Of a stretch of 60,495 nucleotides of DNA, positions 35,881 to 44,024 are shown piece after piece. The position numbers were made by a program, and so were the translations under genes. Numbering within the stretch: position 1 is the first letter of the stretch; the number at the start of each line of letters is the position of its first letter. The DNA is taken from positions 1-60,495 of the forward strand of contig NZ_CBTJ020000114.1 of NCBI RefSeq assembly GCF_001051235.1, read 5' to 3'. The notes below the pieces were generated by a model that saw only the letters and a program-made list of their open reading frames with translations, ran no database searches and was not told the DNA's origin. Source of the DNA: Candidatus Competibacter denitrificans Run_A_D11 (GTDB lineage Bacteria; Pseudomonadota; Gammaproteobacteria; Competibacterales; Competibacteraceae).

Positions 35881-36363
35881 TCACACCCCTTGATTGATTT
35901 TCAGGGTCACATCGAGCTTGCCGGGAACGGCCATGGCGATCACTTCCTTCAAAAGGGCTTGTTCGGCGTTCTCATCGCGCCGGGGCGCGGGTGGCGAATG
36001 GCGGGGCCTCGGTGGCGCGGTCGCGTCAGCGGCGGCGTCAGCGTCAGCGGGCGGTTTCGGAACGCGGGGCGTTTGAGCGAACGTCTGCTGCTCGGGCGTG
36101 ACCTCGCCAGCCGGTTGCCCGGCCAGATCGTAGCGCGGGCCACCTCGCTTCAGCGCCTTCCGGTAGGCCGGTGCGCCGGTGTAGACCTTCAGCGCCCGGC
36201 GAATCCGGGTCCGGGTCAGATCGGCCAAGGCGGGATGCACCCCGGCCAGCGCCATCAGTTCCTCGCCCAGGCCGATTTTCAAGGGCTTGGGAGCCGACCG
36301 GCTGAAACAGGCCGGGAACGCGGCGCACAGCCGGTCGAGGATGGAATTCACGTCGTAAGCCAT
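35881..36363 (-). pseudogene. Truncated second ProQ/FinO-domain gene
   Basis: Residues 1-90 match the ProQ paralogue at 14668 closely (IDRLCAAFP, PLKIGLGEELMALAGVHPAL, RYDLAGQPAGEVTPEQQ). The homology runs to KLDVTLKIN and then stops exactly at the right end of the Tn3 element, which supplies an artificial stop (35881-35883). The C-terminal domain is lost. The FinO fold is complete, so a partly functional RNA-binding product is possible. Confidence 0.85.
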
Positions 36364-36476
36364 GCCTCAACCTCATCTCCTTGACAGGGTGAATAGTGCT
36401 TCATCGTAGTTTATGGTGGATTCATGATTTGTCATTTAGTCTTACCGCCTGAGATGCGGACATTGTGCCCCCCTGC

Positions 36477-36612
36477 CTCACCACCTATCAGTTTTTAAGA
36501 TCGCCGAGATCACTGGTCAGAAGAGTAACGTAACCAGTTGATTTATCCTTGTAGGAAACCTCTATAGAGATGCTCTAGAATCATCGTTTCGGCAAAACTG
36601 ATAGGTGGTGAG
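36477..36612. repeat. 136-bp element with 19-bp perfect terminal inverted repeats
   Basis: CTCACCACCTATCAGTTTT (36477-36495) is perfectly inverted at 36594-36612. The core has no ORF. It lies in the gene-free stretch 36364-36834, about 110 bp upstream of the truncated proQ start. A MITE-like element; CCCCTGC occurs close to both ends. Confidence 0.6.
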
Positions 36613-36834
36613 CCTCCCCTGCTTAGCCCAATAGGGGAACAAGAATGTCCGGCTATCATCGCGAAAGACAATAGCCGCAGAAAGCGCCGGCCCCGGTAAG
36701 CGGAGCACGGCGCTTGGAGGCGGTGATGTGGCTACCAAACCATTCAGGAGGGTCAATAGGCGCTTTCCCGGGCGACTGTCAGTCAGGGTCAGTAGAGCGC
36801 AAGGGTACATTGTTGTGCGACGTGAGGTCACTCT

Positions 36835-36972
36835 TCATAATGGAGTGGCGGCCATCACCATCACGGCACGACGGGCGACATCCCAATACAAACAGAGTCC
36901 CTGGCGGGCCAGGGCCGTTGACAAATCCGCTAACCGCATGGCGGGAGATACCGGAAAGCCGAAGTTGTTCAT
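36835..36972 (-). CDS. Small hypothetical protein (45 aa)
   Basis: From ATG 36972 (MNNFGFPVSPAMRLADLSTA): a compact alpha/beta-like peptide with LYWDVARRAVMVM. Positioned 19 bp after the 73-residue gene on the same strand, so probably co-transcribed. Function unknown. Confidence 0.4.
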   Translation of the reverse strand: MNNFGFPVSPAMRLADLSTALARQGLCLYWDVARRAVMVMAATPL

Positions 36973-36991
36973 CGCGTTACTCCAATCCAGG

Positions 36992-37213
36992 TTAGATCGC
37001 TCGGGCCGCAGGGCCGGGGAGTCGGTGGGGTCGGGTCGATTCTTCCCACACCTCATGGGCCGCCACCCGGGCGGTTTTCTCAATCTGCATCGCCTCCAAA
37101 GCCAAACGCGCCGCCATACACCGGACGAAGGCCGGGTGGTGGCTCTCCGACCGGAGGGAGGGCCAAGTCCCCGATCGGGCGACGAGGTCTCCTGCCCACG
37201 AGTCGTCATTCAT
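36992..37213 (-). CDS. Small hypothetical protein (73 aa)
   Basis: Start at ATG 37213 (MNDDSWAGDLVARSGTWPSL) rather than the upstream frame start, since AGGAATCACCCAAG precedes it. A helical segment RCMAARLALEAMQIEKTARVA follows. Upstream, 37214-37480 has no gene that I can support. Confidence 0.4.
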   Translation of the reverse strand: MNDDSWAGDLVARSGTWPSLRSESHHPAFVRCMAARLALEAMQIEKTARVAAHEVWEESTRPHRLPGPAARAI

Positions 37214-37480
37214 CTTGGGTGATTCCTTAAGAAAGTGAACGCCCTCTGGATAAAGCAATAGACAGGCCAGGTGAGAAAAGATCAAAAAAATAGCGTCGTC
37301 CTACGGTCTTTCCGAAGCGCAGAAAGTGAGAGACCGGATACGAAGGGGAATCGCTACGTCCTGGCGTGCTTTAAGAGGGGACAACCGGACGCCTCGGGAG
37401 GGGCAGACGGTGATGGAGGGGGTCGCCGCTTTTAGCCCAGTAGGCCAATTTGACGGCCCGACAGGATTCAAGGGGCCAGA

Positions 37481-37738
37481 ATGACCGGTGGGGTAGGCGT
37501 TGCGGCTCGGCGAATACTTGAACCACCGAATCCTTGGAGGCGCTCCTTGTCCCTGATCTTAGGCCATCGCGGACTGTCCACGACGCATCTGGAGAACAGT
37601 CTCGACGCTTTCCGGGCGGCCCTCGCCGCGGGCATGGACGGCTTCGAACTGGACGTCCAGCCCACCCGAGACGGGGTCTGCCTGGTTCTCCACGACGAGA
37701 CCCTCGAGCGCACCTCCGGAATTTCTGAACGCCGCTGA
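37481..37738 (+). pseudogene. N-terminal fragment of a glycerophosphodiester phosphodiesterase
   Basis: Residues about 24-80 carry the GDPD signature: LGHRGLSTTHLENSL (catalytic HRG, ENS), GFELDVQPTRDGVCLVLHD (metal-binding ExD and HD). The gene stops after ~85 residues where intact enzymes have ~240, so it is a broken remnant. GDPD enzymes hydrolyse glycerophosphodiesters. Confidence 0.8.
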
Positions 37739-37963
37739 CGTTCTGCCAGCGGCCCTTGAAAGGGAACCGGACTCACCGGCGTCTTATACCATCATCTAAC
37801 TTCACACGCTCCCTAACGGTCATTTCAATGGGTCTTGACACCCCCGACGATGAAAGTAGGGTAAGCACAGGAGGGGGTGAGGGCATAGCACACCGAGGGT
37901 TCGGTGGCAAACAGCGGGGTCAGCGGGTCGGCGAGCATCTTCCAGCCATGCGGTTTCGTTCAT

Positions 37964-39088
37964 TCACGGGTCTCCTGCCGGCAACGATCTACTGGCGGTA
38001 TCGGATTCGGCGAGTTGACCGGCAGGCTCGCCCTGGCGATACAACCGATTCATCCAGTACGCCTGACTCGCCATTTCCTCCCGCAGTTCGGTGGGTTCGA
38101 GCACCTCCACCTTGGAGCCAAACGACAGCAGCCACCAGCGCAGTTGCGCGGTGTCGTTGACCGTGGCGGTCAACCGGAAGTGGTCGTCGCCCTCATCCTC
38201 CACGACCTGATCGGCGGCCAGGCGCGTTTCCAGCAAATGCAGCCCAGCCCGTTTCCAGAACCGGACGACCAGCCGCAACGGTTCATTGCTGCCGCCCATG
38301 CCCTGACTGCGTTCCACCTCCCGATCCACATCGAAGCCGACCGGCTGGCGCGCTTTCGGGTCCAGCACCGTGACCGACCGCATCCGATGCACGGCTAATT
38401 GCCGCACGTCGGTGTACTCGTCGAGGGTGCAGAGCAGATAGAACGCCGGCCCGCGTTGCAGGTACGCGAGGGGATGGAGAATCCAATTCACCGGCTCGTC
38501 CCGCCAGAGCTGCTGGTACTCGACCGCGCATTGCCGGTTCTCGAACAGCGCCTCCAGGATCGCCGCCCGAATCTTTTCCTGCTGATGTTCCCAGTCTGGG
38601 CAGCCGGTCGCCGTGGTCAGCGCGGGCGGCGGTTCCGGTGGCAACAGCGGCTGGGCCGGCGGCACGACCCGCACCTTGGTTTCCCAGTTCTTGACCGACG
38701 CCCAGCCCGGCATCCGATCCAGTTCGTCCTGAGCCGCGTCGAAATACGGCCGCAGGGCGCGATAGGAACTCCGGGGCAGCAGCGGCTCCAGAAACCGCTC
38801 CAGCAGCCGGAACGCCAGCACCTCCTGATCGGACAGCCGGGGCAGGGTCATGAACTTCCGGCCCTTGGGCCAGCGCCAGTGCAACGGCTTGGCGTCGGGA
38901 TTCACCACGTCCAGATAACCGGCCTCCCCCAGCAGCGCCAGAACGCGCTGCACCGAACGCTCGTCCATTTCCTCAGCGGTACCCTGCAACCGTTTGAAAA
39001 TCATCTGCGTGGTGAGCGGTTCACTGCCCTTGAACATCGCCAGAATGCGCAGGCGGCGGTTGAAGGTGGTGATGGCGTCTTCTTTCAT
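37964..39088 (-). CDS. WYL-domain transcriptional regulator
   Basis: 374 residues from ATG 39088 (MKEDAITTFNRRLRIL), chosen for the upstream AGGAACCGCTC. N-terminal winged HTH (TTQMIFKRLQ ... RSVQRVLALLGEAGYL), middle linker, then WYL domain (AVEYQQLWRDEPVNWILHPLAYLQRGPAFYLLCTLDEYTDVRQLAVHRM) and a C-terminal WCX-like extension. WYL proteins bind ligands and often control defence or stress operons. It lies 65 bp after the 138-residue gene on the same strand; both would use a promoter that carries the 17-bp dyad. A natural candidate for the dyad-binding regulator, by context only. Confidence 0.88.
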   Translation of the reverse strand: MKEDAITTFNRRLRILAMFKGSEPLTTQMIFKRLQGTAEEMDERSVQRVLALLGEAGYLDVVNPDAKPLHWRWPKGRKFMTLPRLSDQEVLAFRLLERFLEPLLPRSSYRALRPYFDAAQDELDRMPGWASVKNWETKVRVVPPAQPLLPPEPPPALTTATGCPDWEHQQEKIRAAILEALFENRQCAVEYQQLWRDEPVNWILHPLAYLQRGPAFYLLCTLDEYTDVRQLAVHRMRSVTVLDPKARQPVGFDVDREVERSQGMGGSNEPLRLVVRFWKRAGLHLLETRLAADQVVEDEGDDHFRLTATVNDTAQLRWWLLSFGSKVEVLEPTELREEMASQAYWMNRLYRQGEPAGQLAESDTASRSLPAGDP

Positions 39089-39153
39089 GAGCGGTTCCTG
39101 GGTGGAGGAAAAACGGGCGTCCGCGCCGAACGCCCGAGCGCTGACCACGAACG

Positions 39154-39570
39154 CTAACGGTTCCCGGTTCCGCCCGCAGCGTAAGGCTGGAAGCGCCGGC
39201 TGTCGAAATGGTAAACGAGAAAATCGCCGTCCCGGTGCAGGATGCCCAGCAGCAGATCGAGCGGTTCCCGATAGTACGTCATCCCCGACTCGGTTTCGTG
39301 GTCGAGGATCGGGGCGGACAGCCGCTCGACCACGATGGCCGGCTGACCGTAAGCGGGGAACCGGCGGTTTTTCAGCCCCGGCTTCCAGATCGCCAGCATT
39401 CCCGGCCGCAATGCCCGCTCCCGGCCATTGGCCAGCCGCTCGTACAGGATGCGCAGATGTTCGGTCGCATCCTCGGCCGGTTCGGCGAGCAAATCATCGT
39501 CGCCATCGTCGAGGTTGAGGTTATCCAGCAGGGCTTTTACTTTGGGGTCCAGCGTTGATTTGCGGGGCAT
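39154..39570 (-). CDS. Hypothetical protein upstream of the WYL regulator (138 aa)
   Basis: Start at ATG 39570 (MPRKSTLDPKVKALLDNLNL); an earlier in-frame codon would lie upstream of the predicted transcription start, which excludes it. An acidic N-terminus (DDGDDDLLAEPAED) precedes a beta-rich domain (LRPGMLAIWKPGLKNRRFPAYG ... REPLDLLLGILHRDGDFLVY). No family recognised. First gene of the minus-strand operon from promoter (a). Confidence 0.6.
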   Translation of the reverse strand: MPRKSTLDPKVKALLDNLNLDDGDDDLLAEPAEDATEHLRILYERLANGRERALRPGMLAIWKPGLKNRRFPAYGQPAIVVERLSAPILDHETESGMTYYREPLDLLLGILHRDGDFLVYHFDSRRFQPYAAGGTGNR

Positions 39571-39637
39571 GGCGATGTCCTTCGGGTGGGGAGGTCGGGT
39601 GCGGGTGGCGTTCGGCGGTCGCCCGCTATCGGATACA

Positions 39638-39670
39638 AGAATACTCTGGCTTTGCGACCAGTTGCGTCGG
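39638..39670 (-). promoter_or_regulatory. Dyad promoter (a), minus strand, for the 39570/WYL operon
   Basis: On the minus strand: dyad CCGAC-GCAACTG-GTCGC (39670-39654), exactly 10 bp, then -10 TATTCT (39643-39638). Start codon about 68 bp after the -10. Same architecture as promoters b-e. Confidence 0.75.
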
Positions 39671-39702
39671 ATACCATCGTCGCTTGTGTCGCTGAAAGTC
39701 AG

Positions 39703-39735
39703 CCGACGCATCCTGTCGGACGCTGGCTGTATTCT
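39703..39735 (+). promoter_or_regulatory. Dyad promoter (b) for the PP2C operon
   Basis: Dyad CCGACGCATCCTGTCGG (39703-39719), 10 bp, then -10 TATTCT (39730-39735). Divergent from promoter (a), whose dyad ends 33 bp away. Confidence 0.78.
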
Positions 39736-39806
39736 TAACCCCATTCAACTCGGATCAATCCCGAAACACAATCTGAAGGTTGAACCATGTCATAAGGAAC
39801 CCACTC

Positions 39807-40434
39807 ATGCCTCAGTCTTTTTCCATGCGCCTTTTCGACCACTGGTTGGAGCAAAATCGCGCTCGCTTTCGCCATCCGCCGACCGCCATCGTGCGCCGCA
39901 AGCGGTCGCGGACGTTTCGCTTCGCCGGCGTGACCCCATCGATTTGGGGCCATGTTTGCGACTGGGGCAGCATCGTGGTCGGGGTGGACTATCGAGGGGA
40001 AACCTGGGATTTGATCGCCGATCTCGACATCGTCCCGATGCGGCTTGCGACCGGGGGCTACGTCTGCCAACTGTGCGCGGCCGACGCTCAAAAGGTCTAT
40101 CCAACCCGAGCATCGCTTTGGATCGAACATGGCTTCGAATCCTTGCTGGACTGGAGCAACGCGCATTTTCGGCCTGACTTGAACGTGATGCTTTTCCAAA
40201 CCAACAATGGAGGCGCCACATGGGTCGAATTGCGGCGGTGCGCGGATGATATGGCGGTCGCCGCCGAGCGCGGACTCGTGGCGGACTATCCGCTTGTTGG
40301 ATGACCTGGAACTGCCGGGCGATGCAATACTTTATCGTATCATTTCAAATACCTATCAATTTGCCGCTCGGCGCGGGATCGAAAAGGTTCGACGTCGAGC
40401 GAAACCCAAGCTGGTGATGGAGGATTCGGAGTGA
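39807..40434 (+). pseudogene. Hypothetical protein, probable one-base frameshift near its end
   Basis: From ATG 39807 (AAGGAACCC upstream) the frame runs 165 codons to 40304. In the +1 frame the sequence continues from about 40297 as LLDDLELPGDAILYRI and stops at 40434, overlapping the PP2C start. Joining at 40297 (ADYP + LLDDLELP) gives a smooth ~208-residue protein and a coupled operon, so one base appears inserted. The body (FRFAGVTPSIWGHVCDWGSI, YVCQLCAADA) is not a family I recognise. Confidence 0.6.
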
Positions 40435-41228
40435 TGTTGACGCTCGCCTACACCATGCACCGGGGCAAACTGTGTCGCCAGCAGCAGGATTGCATCCTGA
40501 TCGACGGCACGATTCACCAAGACCCGGTGTTGCCGATCACCGCCGTGTCCCTGGCGGGGGACGAGGTGGTGCTGGCGGTGGCCGACGGGGTGGCAGCCAG
40601 CGGCGGCGACCGCCGGATCGCCCCACAACAAGCCAGCCGGATCGTACTGGAAGAACTGCTCAAGGCCGTCCGGGAGCACCCGGAGTGGTTGCAGGACGGA
40701 TTCGTCGCCAACCGGCATGTGCGCCGCGCGCAGGCTCGACTGGCCGAACGCCTGGGCAGTCACCGCAAGACCTACGGCGCGGCTTCGACCTTGGCCGTGG
40801 CGCACGTTCGGGGCCAGAATTCGGCTATACTCAACGTCGGTGACTCGCGGGTGTATCAGGTGAATCGGGAAGGACGATGGTGCCGGTTGTCCAAGGATCA
40901 CACGGTCTTGCAGGGGATGATCGACCGGGGTCATGCGTCGCCGGATGCGGAATACGCCAGCGTTTATGGGATGCTGGAGCATGTGTTGTGCGCTGATTCC
41001 GAGGAAAGCGATTTCGCCATTCATCGGGTTCAGGCGACGCTGAAACCGGGCGATAGGCTGGTGCTGTGCAGCGATGGCGTCCATGACGAGATCAGCGAAG
41101 AAATGCTCTGGGAGTTGTTCGATCCGCTGCTGGACGTAGCGGCGCAGGCCAAGACCTGGCGGGATGCGGTTTGGCGGCATGGGGCAAGGGATAATCTGTC
41201 GCTGGTGGTGGCGATGATTGAATCATAA
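40434..41228 (+). CDS. PP2C-family Ser/Thr protein phosphatase
   Basis: 264 residues. PP2C motifs in order: ADGVAASGG (metal-binding Asp), GAASTLAVAHV, NVGDSRVYQVN, LSKDHTV, LCSDGVHDEI (Asp) and ARDNLSLVVAMI (Asp-Asn). A soluble Mn/Mg-dependent phosphatase. Start taken at ATG 40434; GTG 40431 is equally possible and overlaps the preceding gene. No protein kinase is present in the window, although PP2C usually works with one. Confidence 0.9.
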   Translation: MLTLAYTMHRGKLCRQQQDCILIDGTIHQDPVLPITAVSLAGDEVVLAVADGVAASGGDRRIAPQQASRIVLEELLKAVREHPEWLQDGFVANRHVRRAQARLAERLGSHRKTYGAASTLAVAHVRGQNSAILNVGDSRVYQVNREGRWCRLSKDHTVLQGMIDRGHASPDAEYASVYGMLEHVLCADSEESDFAIHRVQATLKPGDRLVLCSDGVHDEISEEMLWELFDPLLDVAAQAKTWRDAVWRHGARDNLSLVVAMIES

Positions 41229-41229
41229 A

Positions 41230-41607
41230 ATGCCAACGATATTGAGAATCGGACCCTATCGCTTTTTCTTCTACGCGGGTGATCGTGATGAGCCGAGGCT
41301 TGGAATGCGTACTTCCACGATTGAAATCCAAATCCCTCATGCTGAAAGCGTAACAGTAACGGAGGATACCTTGAGTGTTGATCTCAGCGATGGGCGAACT
41401 CTGGAAGTCCCGCTGGCCTGGTTTCCCCGGTTATTACATGCATCTCAGGAAGAGCGTAATCACTGGAGATTGATTGGCAAGGGTCAAGGCATTCATTGGG
41501 AAGAGATTGATGAAGACATCAGTGTTGAAGGTTGGTTGGCGGGTAAACCATCGGGCGAGAGTCAGAAATCCTTCAAGCGGTGGTTAAAAAAAGGCCAGTT
41601 AGTTTAA
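41230..41607 (+). CDS. DUF4160-DUF2442 fusion protein (TA-like)
   Basis: 125 residues. The opening MPTILRIGPYRFFFYAGDRD is the DUF4160 signature but only the first ~22 residues are left. It runs directly into a DUF2442 domain (VDLSDGRTLEVPLAWFPRL, WRLIGKGQGIHWEEIDEDIS). Normally these are two adjacent genes with toxin-antitoxin-like distribution. An internal deletion seems to have fused them in frame. It starts 1 nt after the PP2C stop. Confidence 0.75.
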   Translation: MPTILRIGPYRFFFYAGDRDEPRLGMRTSTIEIQIPHAESVTVTEDTLSVDLSDGRTLEVPLAWFPRLLHASQEERNHWRLIGKGQGIHWEEIDEDISVEGWLAGKPSGESQKSFKRWLKKGQLV

Positions 41608-41637
41608 CGTAGCATTCAAAAATTCCGGATAAATTTT

Positions 41638-42222
41638 ATGCACCTCCAACCCCTGATTTGGCTAACTCCTCAGCAATACCTGTTTCAGGAAAGGCAAGCT
41701 GAAACCAAAAGTGAGTATTTCGATGGCGAGATTTTCGCCATGGCTGGCGCCAGCCGCGAGCATAATCAAATTTCGGCGAATCTGGTCAGGGTATTGGGAA
41801 ATCAATTGCTGGACAAACCATGCAGCGTCTATTCAAGCGATATGAAGGTCAGGATAGAGAAAATCAGAAAATATACTTATCCTGATCTTGTGATCGCTTG
41901 CCAAGGGGAACGCTTCGAAGACGAACACCGGGATGTCCTGCTGAATCCCGTGGTCATTATTGAAATTCTGTCCAATTCTACGGAAGCCTACGACCGGGGC
42001 CGCAAGTTCCTTCACTATCAGCTTCTCGATTCACTGATCGTCTATCTGCTCGTCTCCCAGGATACACCCCGGATTGAGATGTTTACCCGGCGTGAAGATG
42101 GAACGTGGCTTTATGCGGAATTTCATGGGCTGGATGCGATAGTCAAGATCGAATCCATTGAGTGTAGCCTGCGTCTTGGTGATATTTACCACAAAGTCAA
42201 TTTGCCGGATTCAATCGGCTGA
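41638..42222 (+). CDS. Uma2-family (DUF820) endonuclease-like protein
   Basis: 194 residues of the DUF820/Uma2 restriction-endonuclease-like fold: opening WLTPQQYLFQERQAETKSEY, FDGEIFAMAGASREHN, SDMKVRI, and the PD-(D/E)xK core YTYPDLVIAC ... NPVVIIEILS. Common in cyanobacteria and purple bacteria and often mobile; biological role uncertain. 30 bp after the fusion gene. Confidence 0.88.
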   Translation: MHLQPLIWLTPQQYLFQERQAETKSEYFDGEIFAMAGASREHNQISANLVRVLGNQLLDKPCSVYSSDMKVRIEKIRKYTYPDLVIACQGERFEDEHRDVLLNPVVIIEILSNSTEAYDRGRKFLHYQLLDSLIVYLLVSQDTPRIEMFTRREDGTWLYAEFHGLDAIVKIESIECSLRLGDIYHKVNLPDSIG

Positions 42223-42231
42223 GGAGGATAT

Positions 42232-42279
42232 ATGGCAACGCTACAAGAAAGAGATTTATTTCCAATCGGTCGGGTATAA
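42232..42279 (+). pseudogene. 5' stub of a gene cut by the IS200-like element
   Basis: A very good ribosome site (AGGAGG) and ATG 42232 start MATLQERDLFPIGRV, then a stop at 42277 next to the IS200 left hairpin. The quality of the start signal against a 15-residue product suggests the gene was interrupted. Confidence 0.45.
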
Positions 42280-42896
42280 ACCTTCGCCTTTAGGCGGAAA
42301 TGTCTTTAGCACGCCCCCTTTCAAGGGGCCAGCTTGAGCGGAGATCACGAATGGACCGAGAGCGTTATCGGCGTGGAGCGCATACGGTTACGGAATTGAA
42401 GTATCACTTTGTCTGGAAGACCAAGTACAGCTACCCGGTGTTACGAGGGGACATCGGCTTGCGGTTGCGGCAGATTCTGCGGGAAGTTTGTATCGAACAG
42501 GAGATGACGATAGTCGAAGGGAATATTCGACCGAATCATGTGCATCTACTGGTTAGTGCACCGACCCATTTGTCGCCGGCGAAGATGGCGCAATACCTGA
42601 AGGGGCGTAGTTCGTACCGGTTGCAACGGGAATTTCGTGAGTTACAAAGACGATATTGGGGTCAGCATCTATGGGGGAGAGGCTATTTTTGTGCGACGGT
42701 AGGAGCGGTGACAGAGGAACAAGTGAAGCGTTATATCGAAGAACAAGAAGATGATTCGGGTACCTTCCAAATTTGGGATGAATCGTGTCCGTCGGCGGAG
42801 GGGGAATAAGCTTTAGACGGATTCATCCGGTAAGTACCGGACTTTAGTCTGAATGGGCGTTCACGCCCCGATCAACCTACCGGCTTTAGCCGGTTA
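42280..42896 (+). mobile_element. IS200/IS605-family element (tnpA only)
   Basis: Left subterminal hairpin TTCGCCTTTAGGCGGAA (about 42283-42299) and right hairpin ACCGGCTTTAGCCGGT (42879-42894), both with a TTTA loop, frame a Y1 transposase. IS200 elements have no terminal inverted repeats or duplications; exact ends uncertain. Confidence 0.8.
42351..42809 (+). CDS. tnpA: IS200/IS605 Y1 transposase TnpA
   Basis: 152 residues from ATG 42351 (MDRERYRRGAHTVTELKYHF). Contains the HUH motif in RPNHVHLLV and the catalytic Tyr region GYFCATVGAVTEEQVKRYIEEQ. Single-strand transposase of usual length. Intact. Confidence 0.95.
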   Translation: MDRERYRRGAHTVTELKYHFVWKTKYSYPVLRGDIGLRLRQILREVCIEQEMTIVEGNIRPNHVHLLVSAPTHLSPAKMAQYLKGRSSYRLQREFRELQRRYWGQHLWGRGYFCATVGAVTEEQVKRYIEEQEDDSGTFQIWDESCPSAEGE

Positions 42897-42943
42897 GTCA
42901 TTGAGTTGCCACACAATTACTTCTATTAGTTGGAAGAAATTGC

Positions 42944-43639
42944 ATGCGGCTTCCTCCTAACAAGAAAATTACTGGATTCCTATCAATGAGCGGGCATGAT
43001 TGCAATAATGAGATAATGGTTATAGGTCGAGCTGTCAATGGATGGGACGATGGTATTTACCCTAATGAACTTCGTAACCAAGCTTTTGCAATAAATTATG
43101 CACAAAAAATTTTTGATGGGTCAATTGAAGATCCCAAATATCCTGGTAGATGCCCTATGTTATGGATAACGAGGCTCTGGGGTGTGCATACTGGCTATAA
43201 TACTGCAAGATCAGCATTCTGGCGAGTAATTCGAGAGGTGGTTGATGGATTAGAAATCGCAAATATCCATAAGCCGTATTGGCCTTCTCATATTGTATGG
43301 TCGAATCTTTATAAGATAGCACCAGCCAATGGTGGCAACCCGGGAGGTGCGCTATGTAACATACAGCTTCAGGGTTGTGTTGAATTACTAAAGATCGAAA
43401 TTGCAACTTATCGTCCAAGGCGTATACTATTTTTGACTGGTATGAATTGGGCAGAACCATTCATTAATGCTATTCACGGAAATATACACTCCTCAATAAA
43501 CCGATTTACCCAAGTCGAGACACATGGAAAGGCAGTTACTGCTGGACACCAGTATACATTTGTTGTGGCATCCCATCCTCAGGGCAAACCAGAAGTTACG
43601 TGGGTTAATGAAGTATTGCAAGTTTTTCGCGCCGCTTAA
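42944..43639 (+). CDS. Hypothetical protein, uracil-glycosylase-like fold possible (231 aa)
   Basis: An AT-rich 231-residue gene, foreign in composition. The opening LSMSGHDCNNEIMVIGRAVNG and the late GHQYTFVVASHPQGK resemble the strand-loop motifs of uracil-DNA-glycosylase-like folds (GxxP-like and HPS/HPQ loops), but this is a weak impression. No neighbours point to a function; the next gene is 385 bp away. Confidence 0.5.
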   Translation: MRLPPNKKITGFLSMSGHDCNNEIMVIGRAVNGWDDGIYPNELRNQAFAINYAQKIFDGSIEDPKYPGRCPMLWITRLWGVHTGYNTARSAFWRVIREVVDGLEIANIHKPYWPSHIVWSNLYKIAPANGGNPGGALCNIQLQGCVELLKIEIATYRPRRILFLTGMNWAEPFINAIHGNIHSSINRFTQVETHGKAVTAGHQYTFVVASHPQGKPEVTWVNEVLQVFRAA

Positions 43640-43711
43640 ATGCTTGCTTATTATGGATTTGTGGGTACGGTTGAACAAAATTGACTCGCTGAGATTGGAA
43701 CCATCAGTGGC

Positions 43712-43779
43712 GTAGGATGTGGTGAGGCACAAACCGCATCGTTCGCGATTGATGCGGTTCCTTCGTTACCGCATCCTAC
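43712..43779. repeat. REP-like palindrome
   Basis: GTAGGATGTGGT and ACCGCATCCTAC ends enclose a second inverted pair (AACCGCATC / GATGCGGTT). A 68-bp structure typical of dispersed extragenic palindromes. Confidence 0.65.
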
Positions 43780-43783
43780 AGTA

Positions 43784-43877
43784 TCAGGACTTTCGCTCGG
43801 AAGGGTCTTAACCACCATATGTAGTAGCTAACTTGGCAAACATACCACTATGCGTAGGGTGTAAGCGAAAGTCCTGA
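43784..43877. repeat. 94-bp inverted-repeat element (MITE-like)
   Basis: TCAGGACTTTCGCT (43784-43797) is perfectly inverted at 43864-43877. One end reappears at 49172 with the following ~40 bp similar, so it is a dispersed element. Lies in the gene-free stretch 43640-43958. Confidence 0.6.
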
Positions 43878-43958
43878 GTATTCATGACGAACCGTAACGG
43901 GCGTGCTGTCCGGCGGTGAATTCTCTACTCCTTCTTCACCCGTACCATATCAACCCAA

Positions 43959-43991
43959 CCGACGCATCCTGTCGGATGTCTGCCGTATGCT
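43959..43991 (+). promoter_or_regulatory. Dyad promoter (c) for the AAA+/VWA unit
   Basis: Dyad CCGACGCATCCTGTCGG (43959-43975), 10 bp, -10 TATGCT (43986-43991); the ATG follows 34 bp later with GGAG ribosome site. The dyad is identical to promoter (b). Confidence 0.8.
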
Positions 43992-44024
43992 ACGCTCCGT
44001 TCATTGACCTGATCGGAGCGCCTC

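Larger units (their letters stand above)
32052..35889. mobile_element. Second Tn3-family transposon, 3838 bp, serine resolvase type
   Basis: Perfect 39-bp inverted repeats at 32052-32090 (starting GGGGTGTGACAATCATTGG) and 35851-35889 bound a minus-strand resolvase and plus-strand transposase. The flanking pentamers differ (GTGTC at 32047-32051, TTGAT at 35890-35894), so a deletion or recombination followed insertion. The right end cuts off proQ-like gene 2. Confidence 0.95.

Noticed and set aside
32047..35894. Target-site duplication for the second Tn3 element
   Set aside because: Flanks are GTGTC and TTGAT, which do not match, so none is claimed.
37790..37870. Sixth dyad promoter near CCCCGACGATG
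   Set aside because: No second half-site (GTCGG) and no -10 at the fixed distance.
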